This document shows positions 1-9,670 of a stretch of DNA of 64,000 bases, piece by piece (positions within the stretch are counted from its first letter, which is position 1; each line of letters begins with the position of its first letter). The stretch is taken from contig NW_026516304.1 in NCBI RefSeq assembly GCF_025602895.1, positions 106,352-170,351 on the forward strand. Reading direction: 5' to 3'. Below the pieces are notes generated by a model. It was not told where the DNA came from. It made no database searches and worked only from the letters and a program-made list of their open reading frames with translations. This stretch comes from Polychytrium aggregatum. Lineage: Eukaryota; Chytridiomycota; Chytridiomycetes; Polychytriales. A program made the position numbers and the translations under genes.

Positions 1-788
1 AGATCCCAATGTCCGTAGCCATTGGAATGCAGACTAGCCACCATGCGTCTGTCTTGGTACGCATGTAGCCCCGAGCGTCTGGGTAGCCGATCGGGAACAA
101 CACTCCTAGGAATTTGATGACATGGCTTCACGAACAACGGCTTCACTATGAAGACTTCAACTTATCAAGTTCCTTGCTGCTTGTGACTCGACCACCCGGC
201 CGCTACGAATAGGGCCCGGAACCATAAACATCATGCAACCATGAACACACCCACAAGGGCTGTGTTTTGTCGTCAGATCCCAATGTCCGTAGCCATTGGA
301 ATGCAGACTAGCCACCATGCGTCTGTCTTGGTACGCATGTAGCCCCGAGCGTCTGGGTAGCCGATCGGGAACAACACTCCTAGGAATTTGATGACATGGC
401 TTCACGAACAACGGCTTCACTATGAAGACTTCAACTTATCAAGTTCCTTGCTGCTTGTGACTCGACCACCCGGCCGCTACGAATAGGGCCCGGAACCATA
501 AACATCATGCAACCATGAACACACCCACAAGGGCTGTGTTTTGTCGTCAGATCCCAATGTCCGTAGCCATTGGAATGCAGACTAGCCACCGTGCGCCTAT
601 GACGCACGCAGTCTCAAACGTCAAAGAGCCGTTTGAGCGCACATCTTGTCGTCGATGCCATGATCGGTCGTGCGATCGCTGATGGCGGTTGGCTTGCTAG
701 GCTTGAAACTTGCGACATGACTACCTGGCTACTAAGCGCCCGGACCGGTCTGTTGTCAGTGCAACCATAAACACATCCACGAGGGCTG
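1..788. repeat. Tandem array, left part (unit about 274 bp)
   Basis: The block starting AGATCCCAATGTCCG at 1 recurs at 275 and 549, giving a 274-bp period. The third unit switches at about 590 to a variant (GTGCGCCTATGACGCACG...) that is also found at 6165, 6822, 7072 and 7323. Units carry short internal palindromes such as ATGACGCACG and GCGATCGC. The array runs off the left edge. Reading frames in it are repeats of one another and look non-coding. It resembles a satellite or subtelomeric repeat; the type is an inference. Confidence 0.85.
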
Positions 789-1025
789 TGTAATGGGCAC
801 GCGGACAGGGAGCTCCGGGACGACCCGGAAGGCATCCCGAGGGGGCTTAGCCCGCGCCAAGGAGCGCAGGCAAGCCGGTCCGCTACCCCCCAGGGATGTA
901 AATGCAAGGCGTCGCCCGCCGAAAATAAACCGGCGAGACGACAACACCGTCCTTCGCCTAGTAAACCAGTCGTTACCCGCTCACTCCAGTCCGTCCGCTC
1001 TCGTCCAGTCCCCAGTCCTGTTACA
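789..1025 (+). repeat. 5' LTR, family A chromovirus
   Basis: The LTR starts TGTAATGGGC and ends CCTGTTACA. A TATA-like TGTAAATG lies at 897-904. The sequence GAGACGACAA at 935-944, about 35 bases downstream, is the exact reverse complement of TTGTCGTCTC at 1028-1037 just after the LTR, so 935 is a plausible transcript start. Confidence 0.92.
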
Positions 1026-1027
1026 GT

Positions 1028-1037
1028 TTGTCGTCTC
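1028..1037 (+). other. Candidate self-primer binding site, family A
   Basis: TTGTCGTCTC is a perfect 10-base reverse complement of LTR bases 935-944 and lies three bases past the LTR end, where a tRNA primer site would normally sit. No TGG-starting tRNA-complementary site is visible there. This matches the Tf1/sushi self-priming scheme, in which the first bases of the transcript fold back as primer. The assignment is an inference from complementarity. Confidence 0.6.
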
Positions 1038-1045
1038 CCCTCCTT

Positions 1046-1180
1046 TTGCCTTGCCTTGCCTTGCCTTGCCTTGCCTTGCCTTGCCTTGCCTTGCCTTGCC
1101 TTGCCTTGCCTTGCCTTGCCTTGCCTTGCCTTGCCTTGCCTTGCCTTGCCTTGCCTTGCCTTGCCTTGCCTTGCCTTGCC
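1046..1180 (+). repeat. Microsatellite (TTGCC)27 in the element leader
   Basis: There are 27 uninterrupted TTGCC copies (135 bp) between the primer site and gag. The tract is stop-free in several frames on both strands and therefore yields artefactual long reading frames. Confidence 0.97.
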
Positions 1181-1211
1181 CTGTGCCCTGTGCCCTGTCT
1201 CTCTGTTAACC

Positions 1212-2192
1212 ATGTACAATCCCGACGTCCCGCCGATGGAGGCTGAAGCTCCTCCTCCCCCCGATGCCAACCAACTGTTCGCTGCCTATCAGCAACTGCA
1301 CGAGCAGTTCGGTCAGTTGCAGCACGCATACGCTGCCCTCCAGCAAGCCCAAGTTCCCAATGCCCAGCAGCACGCCGCGCTGGGCAACTTCCTCGCCCAA
1401 CTTCCCCAGGCTCCCAACGAGCCACGGATGGCTGACCCACCCATGTTCTCGGGTCGCCGTTCGGAGACTCGTTCGTTCTTGAACCACCTGCGCTTGATTT
1501 ACTCGGTCCAACCTCGCCGCTACAGCACCGAGCGCCTCAAGGTCATGTTCGCTGCCAGTTTCCTTCGCGAAACTGCAGCAGCATGGTTCGCTCCGGTGCT
1601 GGAGCGCAACGACGCCATGGTGCTGGACAACTTCGAGGAGTTTGTCCGCCGCCTCGACGCCTCGTTCGGTGACCCCGATCGAACCAAGTCAGCCGAGAGA
1701 GCCCTAGACACGCTCACCCAAGGAACCCGATCGGCCGCCAGCTACATCGCCGAGTTCCGTCGCCTCGCAGTCGACACGGACTGGAACGACGCGGCCCTCC
1801 GCTTTGCCCTCCGCCGTGGTCTGCACCCAGAGGTCAAGGACGAGCTCGCCAAGTCCCGAGAGCCGTTCAACCTCGACGACCTTGTCGAACACATAATATC
1901 GATCGACAACCGCCTGTACGAGCGCCGTCAAGAACAACGTGCAGAGCGCCGCTACCAGCCCGCCCCCCGCGCAAGCTCAAGATTCCCGACCAACGCCTAC
2001 GCCTCGGCCGAACCCACTCCAATGGAAGTGGACGCCTTAAAGGCACCTCTTGGCCCGCAGCCCGCAGCGAAGGGTAAGCTGGCCATCGACGAGCGCGACC
2101 GACGTCGTCGCTTGGGCCTCTGCCTCTATTGTGGAGGCAAAGGCCATATCGCAAAGCACTGCCCTGAGAAGCAACAGCAGGGTTTTCGCTGA
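1212..2192 (+). CDS. gag: Gag polyprotein, family A chromovirus
   Basis: This is the nucleocapsid/capsid protein of the retrotransposon, forming cytoplasmic virus-like particles. The ATG at 1212 follows the microsatellite and is preferred; the open frame upstream only encodes repeat peptide. A gag core (retrotrans_gag type, around the WFAPVLE stretch) is followed by a basic region and one zinc knuckle near the C-terminus, CLYCGGKGHIAKHC (CX2CX4HX4C). Pol begins 108 bases past the stop in another frame. The frame is intact. Confidence 0.9.
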   Translation: MYNPDVPPMEAEAPPPPDANQLFAAYQQLHEQFGQLQHAYAALQQAQVPNAQQHAALGNFLAQLPQAPNEPRMADPPMFSGRRSETRSFLNHLRLIYSVQPRRYSTERLKVMFAASFLRETAAAWFAPVLERNDAMVLDNFEEFVRRLDASFGDPDRTKSAERALDTLTQGTRSAASYIAEFRRLAVDTDWNDAALRFALRRGLHPEVKDELAKSREPFNLDDLVEHIISIDNRLYERRQEQRAERRYQPAPRASSRFPTNAYASAEPTPMEVDALKAPLGPQPAAKGKLAIDERDRRRRLGLCLYCGGKGHIAKHCPEKQQQGFR

Positions 2193-2299
2193 GTCCGGCG
2201 GCTGCATCAGGAGCCCCGCCGGACTCCAACAACAAACCTCCTGACCCTACCCATGCAGAGCGTGCACTCATCAGCAGCCTCTCGAGTGGTACTTCACCA

Positions 2300-5200
2300 A
2301 TGTGCTTTGAGATTCCCGTATCTTGCCAATCCCAAGAGTCCCAGTTTACCGCCAAGGCCTTCATCGACTCTGGGGCCCAGCTGAACTGCATGGATGCTGA
2401 CTTTGCCCAACGCCACCAAGTTCCACTCCGATGCTTGGACAGCCCCATTGATGGACGGGCCATCGATGGCCAACCACTCACATCCGGGGGCATCTCGCAC
2501 GAGACCTTGCCCCTTGTGATGGACATCGATAGCCACAAGGAAGTCATCACCTTCAAGATCATCAAGTCCCCATACCACCAAGTTATCCTGGGCTACCCGT
2601 GGCTGCAATCCCACGAGCCTTGGATACGTTGGGGCAAGAAGATCATCCGATTCACATCCAGTCATTGCCAAGAGGTGTGTCGGTCCGAAACCGTATCGCT
2701 CCCAACGGAGCCAAGTCAGTCGTTGCCTCCGGACTCTGCACCCTCCGAGCCAGATACCGAGAGCGCACAAGACGCTCCGAGCGTGCCCACCTTGCCTCAT
2801 GTGTCGTTCGTCAGCGCCGCGGGCCTCAAGAGAATGCTCAAGCGGGGCCAGCCAGTCCTGATTGGAGCCTTGAGCACCGCAACTCCGGAAACAGACCTCC
2901 CGCTCCCAGACAAATACGAAGACTACAACGATGTGTTCAGCAAGCAACAGGCTGACCACTTGCCCGACCACCGACCGTGGGACCACCGCGTCGAGCTGGT
3001 CGACCCGGACAAGCACCCGGTCCGTGGCCCGGTGTACCCCCTCACAGAGTTGGAGATGCAGGCACTGCAAGACTATGTCAAGGAGAACCTTGACAAGGAA
3101 TTCATTCGCCGGAGCACCTCCCCGGTTGCCGCTCCAATTCTGTTCGTGAAGAAGAAATCCGGCGAGCTACGGCTGTGCGTCGACTACCGCCGTTTGAACC
3201 AAGCATGCAAGAAGCAGTTCTACCCACTCCCAAACATTCGAGACCTGTTCAGGAAGATCCGAAGCGCCCGAGTCTTCACCAAGCTGGACCTCCGAGGGGC
3301 GTACAACCTCGTGAGGATCGCCGAGGGCCACGAGTGGCTCACCAGTTTCACTTGCCCTTTGGGGCAGTTCGAATACTTGGTGATGCCATTCGGGCTGCAA
3401 GGTGCGCCGGCCACATTCCAGGCGTTCATGGATCATGTCATGAAGGATCTGGGACACTGTGTGGCTGTGTACTTGGATGACATTCTCATTTACTCCGAGG
3501 ACCCCGAGCAACACGAAGACCATGTGCGTGCTGTCCTGGAACAGCTCCGCCGCAATGGACTGTACTGCAAGCTCGAGAAGTGCCATTTCGACACGGACGA
3601 AGTCGAGTTCCTGGGACACATTGTCAACACCGAGGGCATCAAGATGGATCCCCGCAAGGTGCAAGCTGTCCTCGACTGGGTCCCGCCCCAGTCTGTGAAG
3701 CAATTGCAGATGTTCCTGGGTCTTGCCAATTACTACAGGACATTCATCCACGACTTCAGCAAGATAGCTACCCCACTGCACGCCCTGACGGGCAACTCGG
3801 GGAGTTTCGAGTGGTCTCCCACGGCTCAGGAAGCATTCGATCTGCTGAAGCAAGCCTTCACGACGGCACCTGTGCTCGCACACCCAGACCCGGATAAGCC
3901 ATTCGTTGTTGAGACAGACGCCAGCGACTATGCTTTGGGAGCCGTGCTCTGCCAGCTTGGACCCGACGAGTCGATGCATCCGATCTCGTACATGTCACGC
4001 AAGCTGACGGCACCAGAGATCAACTACGAAGTGTACGACAAGGAGATGCTTGCCATTGTCACGGCACTCAAGGAGTGGAGGCACTTCCTCTCCGGATCCA
4101 AGCACAAGGTGGTGGTCCACAGTGACCACAAGAACCTGGTGTACTTCACCACCAGTCGCATGCTCAACCGTCGCCAAGCGCGATGGGCGATGTTCCTGTC
4201 CGAGTTTGACTACGAGATCGTGTACAAGCCTGGAAGGGAGATGGTCGTGCCCGACGCCCTCTCCAGGAAGCCCCAGCTGGAGATCAAGCCGGACGAGCCG
4301 GCTTACACACAGCAGCACCAAGTGCTGCTGGATGCAAGTCGCCTCAGAATCGCTGCCCTTCAGGTGATAGCACTGTCGGCATTCGAGGAGAAGGTCAAGG
4401 CAGTTCAACAGACTGACCCCTATGCCCAGGAAGTAATCGCAAACCTGACCAACCCGCGATTCCATGCCTTCCGCCTCCGAGATGGACTCCTCTTCCGAGA
4501 CGGGTTGCTGTATGTCCCGACCACCGAGCTGCAGCTTGAAGTGCTGTGGGACAGCCACGACTCGAGGACGGCGGGCCATTTTGGGAGGGAGAAAACACTG
4601 GAGCTCCTGAGCAGGAACTACTGGTTTCCCAAGATGGCCGCCACGGTGCGCAAGTACGTGCAGTCCTGCGAGACGTGCTGCAGAGCCAAGCCAGCACGCC
4701 ACGCACCATACGGACTGCTTAAGCCACTCCCGATCCCGGAGTCACCCTGGTCGGCCGTATCCATGGACTTTGTGGTCGAACTTCCCAAGTCCGAAGGCTT
4801 CGACGCAATTGCCGTGTTCGTCGACAGGCTCACGAAGATGGCCCACTTCCGGGCTTGCAGTACCTCCATCACGGCCGAAGAAACGGCAACGCTGTTCATG
4901 GACAGCATCTTCAGGATCCACGGGGCTCCCAAGTCCATCGTGACGGACAGGGGTCCGCAGTTCAAGTCCACCTTCTGGCGACGATTCCATGAGCTTCTGG
5001 GCACTTCGACTGACCTGTCCAGCGCCTACCACCCCGAGTCGGATGGGCAGTCGGAAAGAGTCAACAGCGTCCTCGAAACCTTCATCCGATGTTACTGCGA
5101 TTACCAACAGGACGATTGGGTCTCGCTTTTGCCGTTAGCTGAGTTCGCATACAATAACTCGGCCCACTCGAGCACCAAGAGCACACCGTTCTATGCGAAC

Positions 5201-5860
5201 TACGGATTCCACCCTGCCTGTGACTTCAAGCTGTCGACCCAGTCCGAGGTGCCTGCAGCCGAGGAGCGCATCGAAAAAATCAAGCAGCACCTCGAACAAC
5301 TCAAGACTCACCTCGCGGACGCACAGTCCAGACAGAAGGCCAACGCCGACAGGCACCGTAAGTCTTTTGACATTGCCGTCGGATCCAAGGTCTGGTTGTC
5401 TCGTCGCAACATAAGGACGCAGCGCCCAAGCGACAAGCTGGATTGGAAGCGCCTTGGACCCTTCGAAGTCGTTAGGGCGATCAACGAGGTGGCCTTCGAA
5501 CTCAAGCTGCCGAAGTCGATGGCCCGGATCCATCCGGTGTTCCATGCGTCTCTGCTGGAACCGGTCAAGCCCAATGAGCTCCCAGGACGACAGGCACCTC
5601 CTCCACCGCCGATCGAAATTGACGGCCACGAAGAATATGAGGTGCAGGAGATACTGGACTCGAGGGTAAGGGGTAATAAGTTGGAATACCTGATCCGATG
5701 GAGGGGCTACGGACCAGACGAAGACTCGTGGGAATCCGAAGAGAATTGCAGGAGCGCACCTCAAGTAGTCCAAGAATTCCATCAACGGTACCCCTTGAAG
5801 CCTCGAACGCCGACCAAGACCAAGTCCGCAAGACACCCCAGACATAGGAAGGGGGCTTAG
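2300..5860 (+). CDS. pol: Pol polyprotein (PR-RT-RH-IN-chromodomain), family A
   Basis: This 1186-residue polyprotein carries all retrotransposon enzymes in Ty3/gypsy order. An aspartic protease (DSGAQLN, near residue 26) is followed by reverse transcriptase with YLDDILIYS at about residue 391, RNase H (ETDASDYALGAVL) and integrase with an HHCC zinc domain (GHFGREKT, CETCC) and DDE core (MDFVVELP, VTDRGPQF). A C-terminal chromodomain (YEVQEILDSRV...WRGYGPDEDSWE) follows; such domains are known to steer integration toward methylated histone H3. An in-frame ATG at 2300 is present, so pol may be separately initiated or reached by recoding. Confidence 0.95.
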   Translation: MCFEIPVSCQSQESQFTAKAFIDSGAQLNCMDADFAQRHQVPLRCLDSPIDGRAIDGQPLTSGGISHETLPLVMDIDSHKEVITFKIIKSPYHQVILGYPWLQSHEPWIRWGKKIIRFTSSHCQEVCRSETVSLPTEPSQSLPPDSAPSEPDTESAQDAPSVPTLPHVSFVSAAGLKRMLKRGQPVLIGALSTATPETDLPLPDKYEDYNDVFSKQQADHLPDHRPWDHRVELVDPDKHPVRGPVYPLTELEMQALQDYVKENLDKEFIRRSTSPVAAPILFVKKKSGELRLCVDYRRLNQACKKQFYPLPNIRDLFRKIRSARVFTKLDLRGAYNLVRIAEGHEWLTSFTCPLGQFEYLVMPFGLQGAPATFQAFMDHVMKDLGHCVAVYLDDILIYSEDPEQHEDHVRAVLEQLRRNGLYCKLEKCHFDTDEVEFLGHIVNTEGIKMDPRKVQAVLDWVPPQSVKQLQMFLGLANYYRTFIHDFSKIATPLHALTGNSGSFEWSPTAQEAFDLLKQAFTTAPVLAHPDPDKPFVVETDASDYALGAVLCQLGPDESMHPISYMSRKLTAPEINYEVYDKEMLAIVTALKEWRHFLSGSKHKVVVHSDHKNLVYFTTSRMLNRRQARWAMFLSEFDYEIVYKPGREMVVPDALSRKPQLEIKPDEPAYTQQHQVLLDASRLRIAALQVIALSAFEEKVKAVQQTDPYAQEVIANLTNPRFHAFRLRDGLLFRDGLLYVPTTELQLEVLWDSHDSRTAGHFGREKTLELLSRNYWFPKMAATVRKYVQSCETCCRAKPARHAPYGLLKPLPIPESPWSAVSMDFVVELPKSEGFDAIAVFVDRLTKMAHFRACSTSITAEETATLFMDSIFRIHGAPKSIVTDRGPQFKSTFWRRFHELLGTSTDLSSAYHPESDGQSERVNSVLETFIRCYCDYQQDDWVSLLPLAEFAYNNSAHSSTKSTPFYANYGFHPACDFKLSTQSEVPAAEERIEKIKQHLEQLKTHLADAQSRQKANADRHRKSFDIAVGSKVWLSRRNIRTQRPSDKLDWKRLGPFEVVRAINEVAFELKLPKSMARIHPVFHASLLEPVKPNELPGRQAPPPPPIEIDGHEEYEVQEILDSRVRGNKLEYLIRWRGYGPDEDSWESEENCRSAPQVVQEFHQRYPLKPRTPTKTKSARHPRHRKGA

Positions 5861-5871
5861 GAAGAGGGTGA

Positions 5872-6108
5872 TGTAATGGGCACGCGGACAGGGAGCTCCG
5901 GGACGACCCGGAAGGCATCCCGAGGGGGCTTAGCCCGCGCCAAGGAGCGCAGGCAAGCCGGTCCGCTACCCCCCAGGGATGTAAATGCAAGGCGTCGCCC
6001 GCCGAAAATAAACCGGCGAGACGACAACACCGTCCTTCGCCTAGTAAACCAGTCGTTACCCGCTCACTCCAGTCCGTCCGCTCTCGTCCAGTCCCCAGTC
6101 CTGTTACA
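5872..6108 (+). repeat. 3' LTR, family A chromovirus
   Basis: It matches the 5' LTR over 237 bp and is followed by target duplication GGCTG at 6109-6113. Confidence 0.92.
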
Positions 6109-7711
6109 GGCTGTGTGTTTTCGTCTGATCCAGTGTCCTTAGCCACTGAAATGCAGACTTGTCACCGTGCGCCTATGACGCACGCAGTCTCAAACGTCAA
6201 AGAGCCGTTTGAGCGCACATCTTGTCGTCGATGCCATGATCGGTCGTGCGATCGCTGATGGCGGTTGGTTTGCTGTGGCTTGAAACTTGCGACATGATTA
6301 CCTGGTGTCATGGATTCACATTCCGTAACTTCACTTGAGTGGCTTCACGAACAACGACTTCACTAACAACGGCTTCACTATGAAGACTTCAACTTATCAA
6401 GTTCCTTGCTGCTTGTGACTCGACCACCTGGCCGCTACGAATAGGGCCCGGCCACCAAACATCATGCAACCATGAACACATCCACAAGGGCTGTGTTTTG
6501 TCGTCAGATCCCAATGTCCGTAGCCATTGGAATGCAGACTAGCCACCGTGCGTCTGTCTTGGTACGCGTGTAGCCCCGAGCGTCTGGGTAGCCGATCGGG
6601 AACAACACTCCTAGGAATTTTGATGACATGGCTTCACGAACAACGGCTTCACTATGAAGACTTCAACTTATCAAGTTCCTTGCTGCTTGTGACTCGACCA
6701 CCCGGCCGCTACGAATAGGGCCCGGAACCATAAACATCATGCAACCATGAACACACCCACAAGGGCTGTGTTTTGTCGTCAGATCCCAATGTCCGTAGCC
6801 ATTGGAATGCAGACTAGCCACCGTGCGCCTATGACGCACGCAGTCTCAAACGTCAAAGAGCCGTTTGAGCGCACATCTTGTCGTCGATGCCATGATCGGT
6901 CGTGCGATCGCTGATGGCGGTTGGCTTGCTAGGCTTGAAACTTGCGACATGACTACCTGGCTACTAAGCGCCCGGACCGGTCTGTTGTCAGTGCAACCAT
7001 AAACACATCCACGAGGGCTGTGTGTTTTCGTCTGATCCAGTGTCCTTAGCCACTGAAATGCAGACTTGTCACCGTGCGCCTATGACGCACGCAGTCTCAA
7101 ACGTCAAAGAGCCGTTTGAGCGCACATCTTGTCGTCGATGCCATGATCGGTCGTGCGATCGCTGATGGCGGTTGGCTTGCTAGGCTTGAAACTTGCGACA
7201 TGACTACCTGGCTACTAAGCGCCCGGACCGGTCTGTTGTCAGTGCAACCATAAACACATCCACGAGGGCTGTGTGTTTTCGTCTGATCCAGTGTCCTTAG
7301 CCACTGAAATGCAGACTTGTCACCGTGCGCCTATGACGCACGCAGTCTCAAACGTCAAAGAGCCGTTTGAGCGCACATCTTGTCGTCGATGCCATGATCG
7401 GTCGTGCGATCGCTGATGGCGGTTGGTTTGCTGTGGCTTGAATCTTGCGACATGACTACCTGGTGTCATGGATTCACATTCCGTAACTTCACTTGAGTGG
7501 CTTCACGAACAACGACTTCACTAACAACGGCTTCACTATGAAGACTTCAACTTATCAAGTTCCTTGCTGCTTGTGACTCGACCACCCGGCCGCTACGAAT
7601 AGGGCCCGGAACCATAAACATCATGCAACCATGAACACACCCACAAGGGCTGTGTTTTGTCGTCAGATCCCAATGTCCGTAGCCATTGGAATGCAGACTA
7701 GCCACCATGCA
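6109..7711. repeat. Tandem array, right part (units about 251-274 bp)
   Basis: The array continues past the chromovirus. Two unit types alternate. One has AGATCCCAATGTCCG, as at 1. The other has TGTGTTTTCGTCTGATCCAG, at about 6114, 7021 and 7272 (the last two 251 bp apart). A longer variant carries an extra GTAACTTCACTTGAGTGG block (6319 and 7483). The array breaks off at about 7711, where the sequence turns unique. No gene is supported. Confidence 0.85.
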
Positions 7712-8131
7712 CCGTGAGGCGCTCCCAGTCACGAACGTCAAAGAGCCGATCGCTTTGGGGTTGACTGGGAAACCCGCAAACCCAGCGATCGCGAAGGAGG
7801 TGTCCGTCATATAGCCCCACAGATCCTACGTCGTCCGGCGGACACGGCCGGCGGCGACTGGCGGAGTCTGCTATCTCCACACCCTGCCGCAGCCGGACAT
7901 CTGCCAGGACCATCAGCTGACCCATGTCCACCATACTCACCCAATGAGCGCCGATCGGAACTTGGTATCTCCGCCGGTGGAGGTGGCTCTGAATAGACCC
8001 CTCCTCCAGGAATGAACCACACAATTGATACCTCGTGACGCGTGCTGTGCTGACAGGTCAGCCGCGGTCGGCGGCACAGGGACGACAACAGCAACCCGCC
8101 GGAGCAACGGGGGTAGAGAAGGAGCAAATGG
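7712..8131. other. Intergenic, no gene recognised
   Basis: This is unique sequence between the tandem array and the stop codon of the gene at 8132. Short open frames lack any recognisable motif, and I see no RNA gene or repeat. Confidence 0.5.
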
Positions 8132-9152
8132 TCACATGATGGTGTATTGGTCGAACACTCCGGGGAAGCGCTTGACGAAGTCATCCCAGCGGGTAATGGA
8201 GTTGTTGATAGAGAAGCGCTGGATGAGGATGACCGTGATATAGGGCAAGAGCGCTTCGGCATAATCCATTCTGGTGATGGGGTAGCGATAGGGTGGGGGT
8301 TGATCGCGCATCTGGCTGAAGACCAGTTGATCAACGGCAATCTGGCGTTGGCGTCGAAGCGTGGGGATAAGTGAATACTCCCCGATTCTGCCACGGTGCT
8401 TCTTGATGAGCTTCCAGTTTTTGAACCAGTCGTCGATCAAGACAGCACACTGCTTGAAGAGCTTCTTCTCCATGCTCTGAATGTCAAAGTCTCGCATCCC
8501 ACATCGGATGTGTCTGACTTGCATCGATGCGGTGAGTGCGGGAGTGCGCTGAACAATGTCACGCAAGCCAATATATCGCAGAGATACATTTGGGCGGTGT
8601 TTGCAGCTCTGATCGACGTCGACGTGCGGAAAGAGCGTGTCCGGGTTGATGTTCTTGAAGCCGTGATCGATCGTCAGCTGAGAATAGTGTCGAATGAACA
8701 CTGGTCTGGGTGGACGCACCAAGACACCAGGCGGGGGCGAATCAACCACCGTAGCACTCTGCCTGGTGGGCGAATTCATGGGGGATGGGGACGGGAGAGT
8801 GATCGGAGAAACCGAAGGAGTGGACGGGCTCATGCCAAAGGTGGGAGTGAGAGGAGATGATCCGCCGATCATATTACCACGGCGCTCGACCGTTGCGGCA
8901 GTCGATGGACCGGGGCGGCATGGAGAGGAGCTACTACTGAGACGATCGCCCCCCTGGTCAAGGACTGAGAACGATATCATAAGTTAGGATACACATAGCG
9001 TTCCAACGAGCTGGCGAGCGATTAGATCAACGCATACCGTCCATCCAATCGCTGGAGAGTCTTCTCTTCTTGGGCGGCATTCTCATGGGCTCTTGATCGA
9101 GGCGATCGCTCGCAGCACCGGACAAGAGACGCTGTCTTCTGGTCATCATCAT
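8132..9152 (-). CDS. Spliced gene, unknown function, paralogue of the 17826 gene
   Basis: There are two exons on the minus strand: 9152-9038 (ATG at 9152) and 8964-8132, separated by a 73-base intron (GTATG donor at 9037, TTCTCAG acceptor ending 8965). The joined length is 948 bases, 315 residues, in frame. The N-terminus is basic, followed by a Ser/Pro/Thr-rich disordered stretch and a folded C-terminal half. That half aligns with the gene starting at 17826 (shared pattern FK-hN-DThF near its start and YIxVIL near its end). No catalytic motif or membrane segment is visible. A TATA box lies 83 bases upstream of the ATG. It could be viral or host; the function is unknown. Confidence 0.7.
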
Positions 9153-9234
9153 TGGAGGATGGCTGGATGGGGTGGTGAGACGACGAAGGCGAAGGGTGAA
9201 GGCTGGATGGGAAGGCGGCTGGGGAGCGGACTTG

Positions 9235-9242
9235 ATTTATAT
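9235..9242 (-). promoter_or_regulatory. TATA box for the 8132-9152 gene
   Basis: The minus strand reads ATATAAAT about 83 bases upstream of the ATG at 9152, in otherwise GC-rich sequence. Confidence 0.6.
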
Positions 9243-9405
9243 CCCCGCAGGCCGCTCGACGCTCACATGATACACCCACCCCACCACTCGGACACTCACA
9301 TCCTCACGATCCCCCCCACACAGAGCGGACATGTTGTTGCTCCCGCGCATGGCAGTTCACACGGATACTGATTGTGTATTTTTTTGGATTTTTCTACTGA
9401 TTTTT

Positions 9406-9519
9406 CTACTGAATAAGAGCGCTGAAAGGGGCGCTGGATTGGAGTACTGAATGGGGGTACTGAATGGGGGTACTGAACAAGAGCGCTGAATTGTGGTACT
9501 GAATTGGGGTACTGAATGT
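9406..9519. repeat. Minisatellite, about 16-bp unit
   Basis: Imperfect copies of TACTGAATGGGGG and related units repeat with a 16-base spacing, just beyond the 3' end of the disrupted gene that ends at 9554. The rest of 9243-9553 shows nothing else. Confidence 0.75.
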
Positions 9520-9553
9520 TATGAAGAAATAAAGGCTACGAATAGAAGGCTGA

Positions 9554-9670
9554 TCAATCCAGGCGAATGGCGTTTGCATACTTGGACGAGAAACTCCTCC
9601 AGCCACTCCTGTAGCCGTCGTTCTTGATCATACGATCGTAGTTGAGCATGCGGAAGAGGATGACAGCAAT
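9554..9670 (-). pseudogene. 3' end of the split gene (continues from 16075)
   Basis: These are the last 39 codons and the TGA (9556-9554) of the gene whose front is at 17826-16075. The five bases GCAAT at 9666-9670 duplicate 16075-16079, the target duplication of the family B chromovirus. Removing the element and one duplicate leaves the frame continuous. The encoded tail aligns with the end of the paralogue at 8132-9152, which supports the join. Confidence 0.8.

Larger units (their letters stand above)
789..6108 (+). mobile_element. Complete Ty3/gypsy chromovirus, family A
   Basis: Two 237-bp LTRs (789-1025 and 5872-6108) begin TG and end CA, with no differences seen between them on reading. 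They enclose intact gag and pol. The 5-bp target duplication GGCTG lies at 784-788 and 6109-6113. A purine-rich tract (GAAGAGGGTGA) precedes the right LTR. Pol order is protease, RT, RNase H, integrase, chromodomain. The element landed inside the tandem array. Identical LTRs and intact frames point to a recent insertion. Confidence 0.95.

Noticed and set aside
1028-1440. Long frames encoding Ala-Leu-Pro-Cys or Gly-Lys-Ala-Arg-Gln repeats on both strands
   Set aside because: They are products of the stop-free TTGCC microsatellite and are not independent genes.
1-7711. CRISPR-like array
   Set aside because: Units are about 251-274 bp and adjacent, with no short repeats separated by unique spacers. 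They are a satellite.
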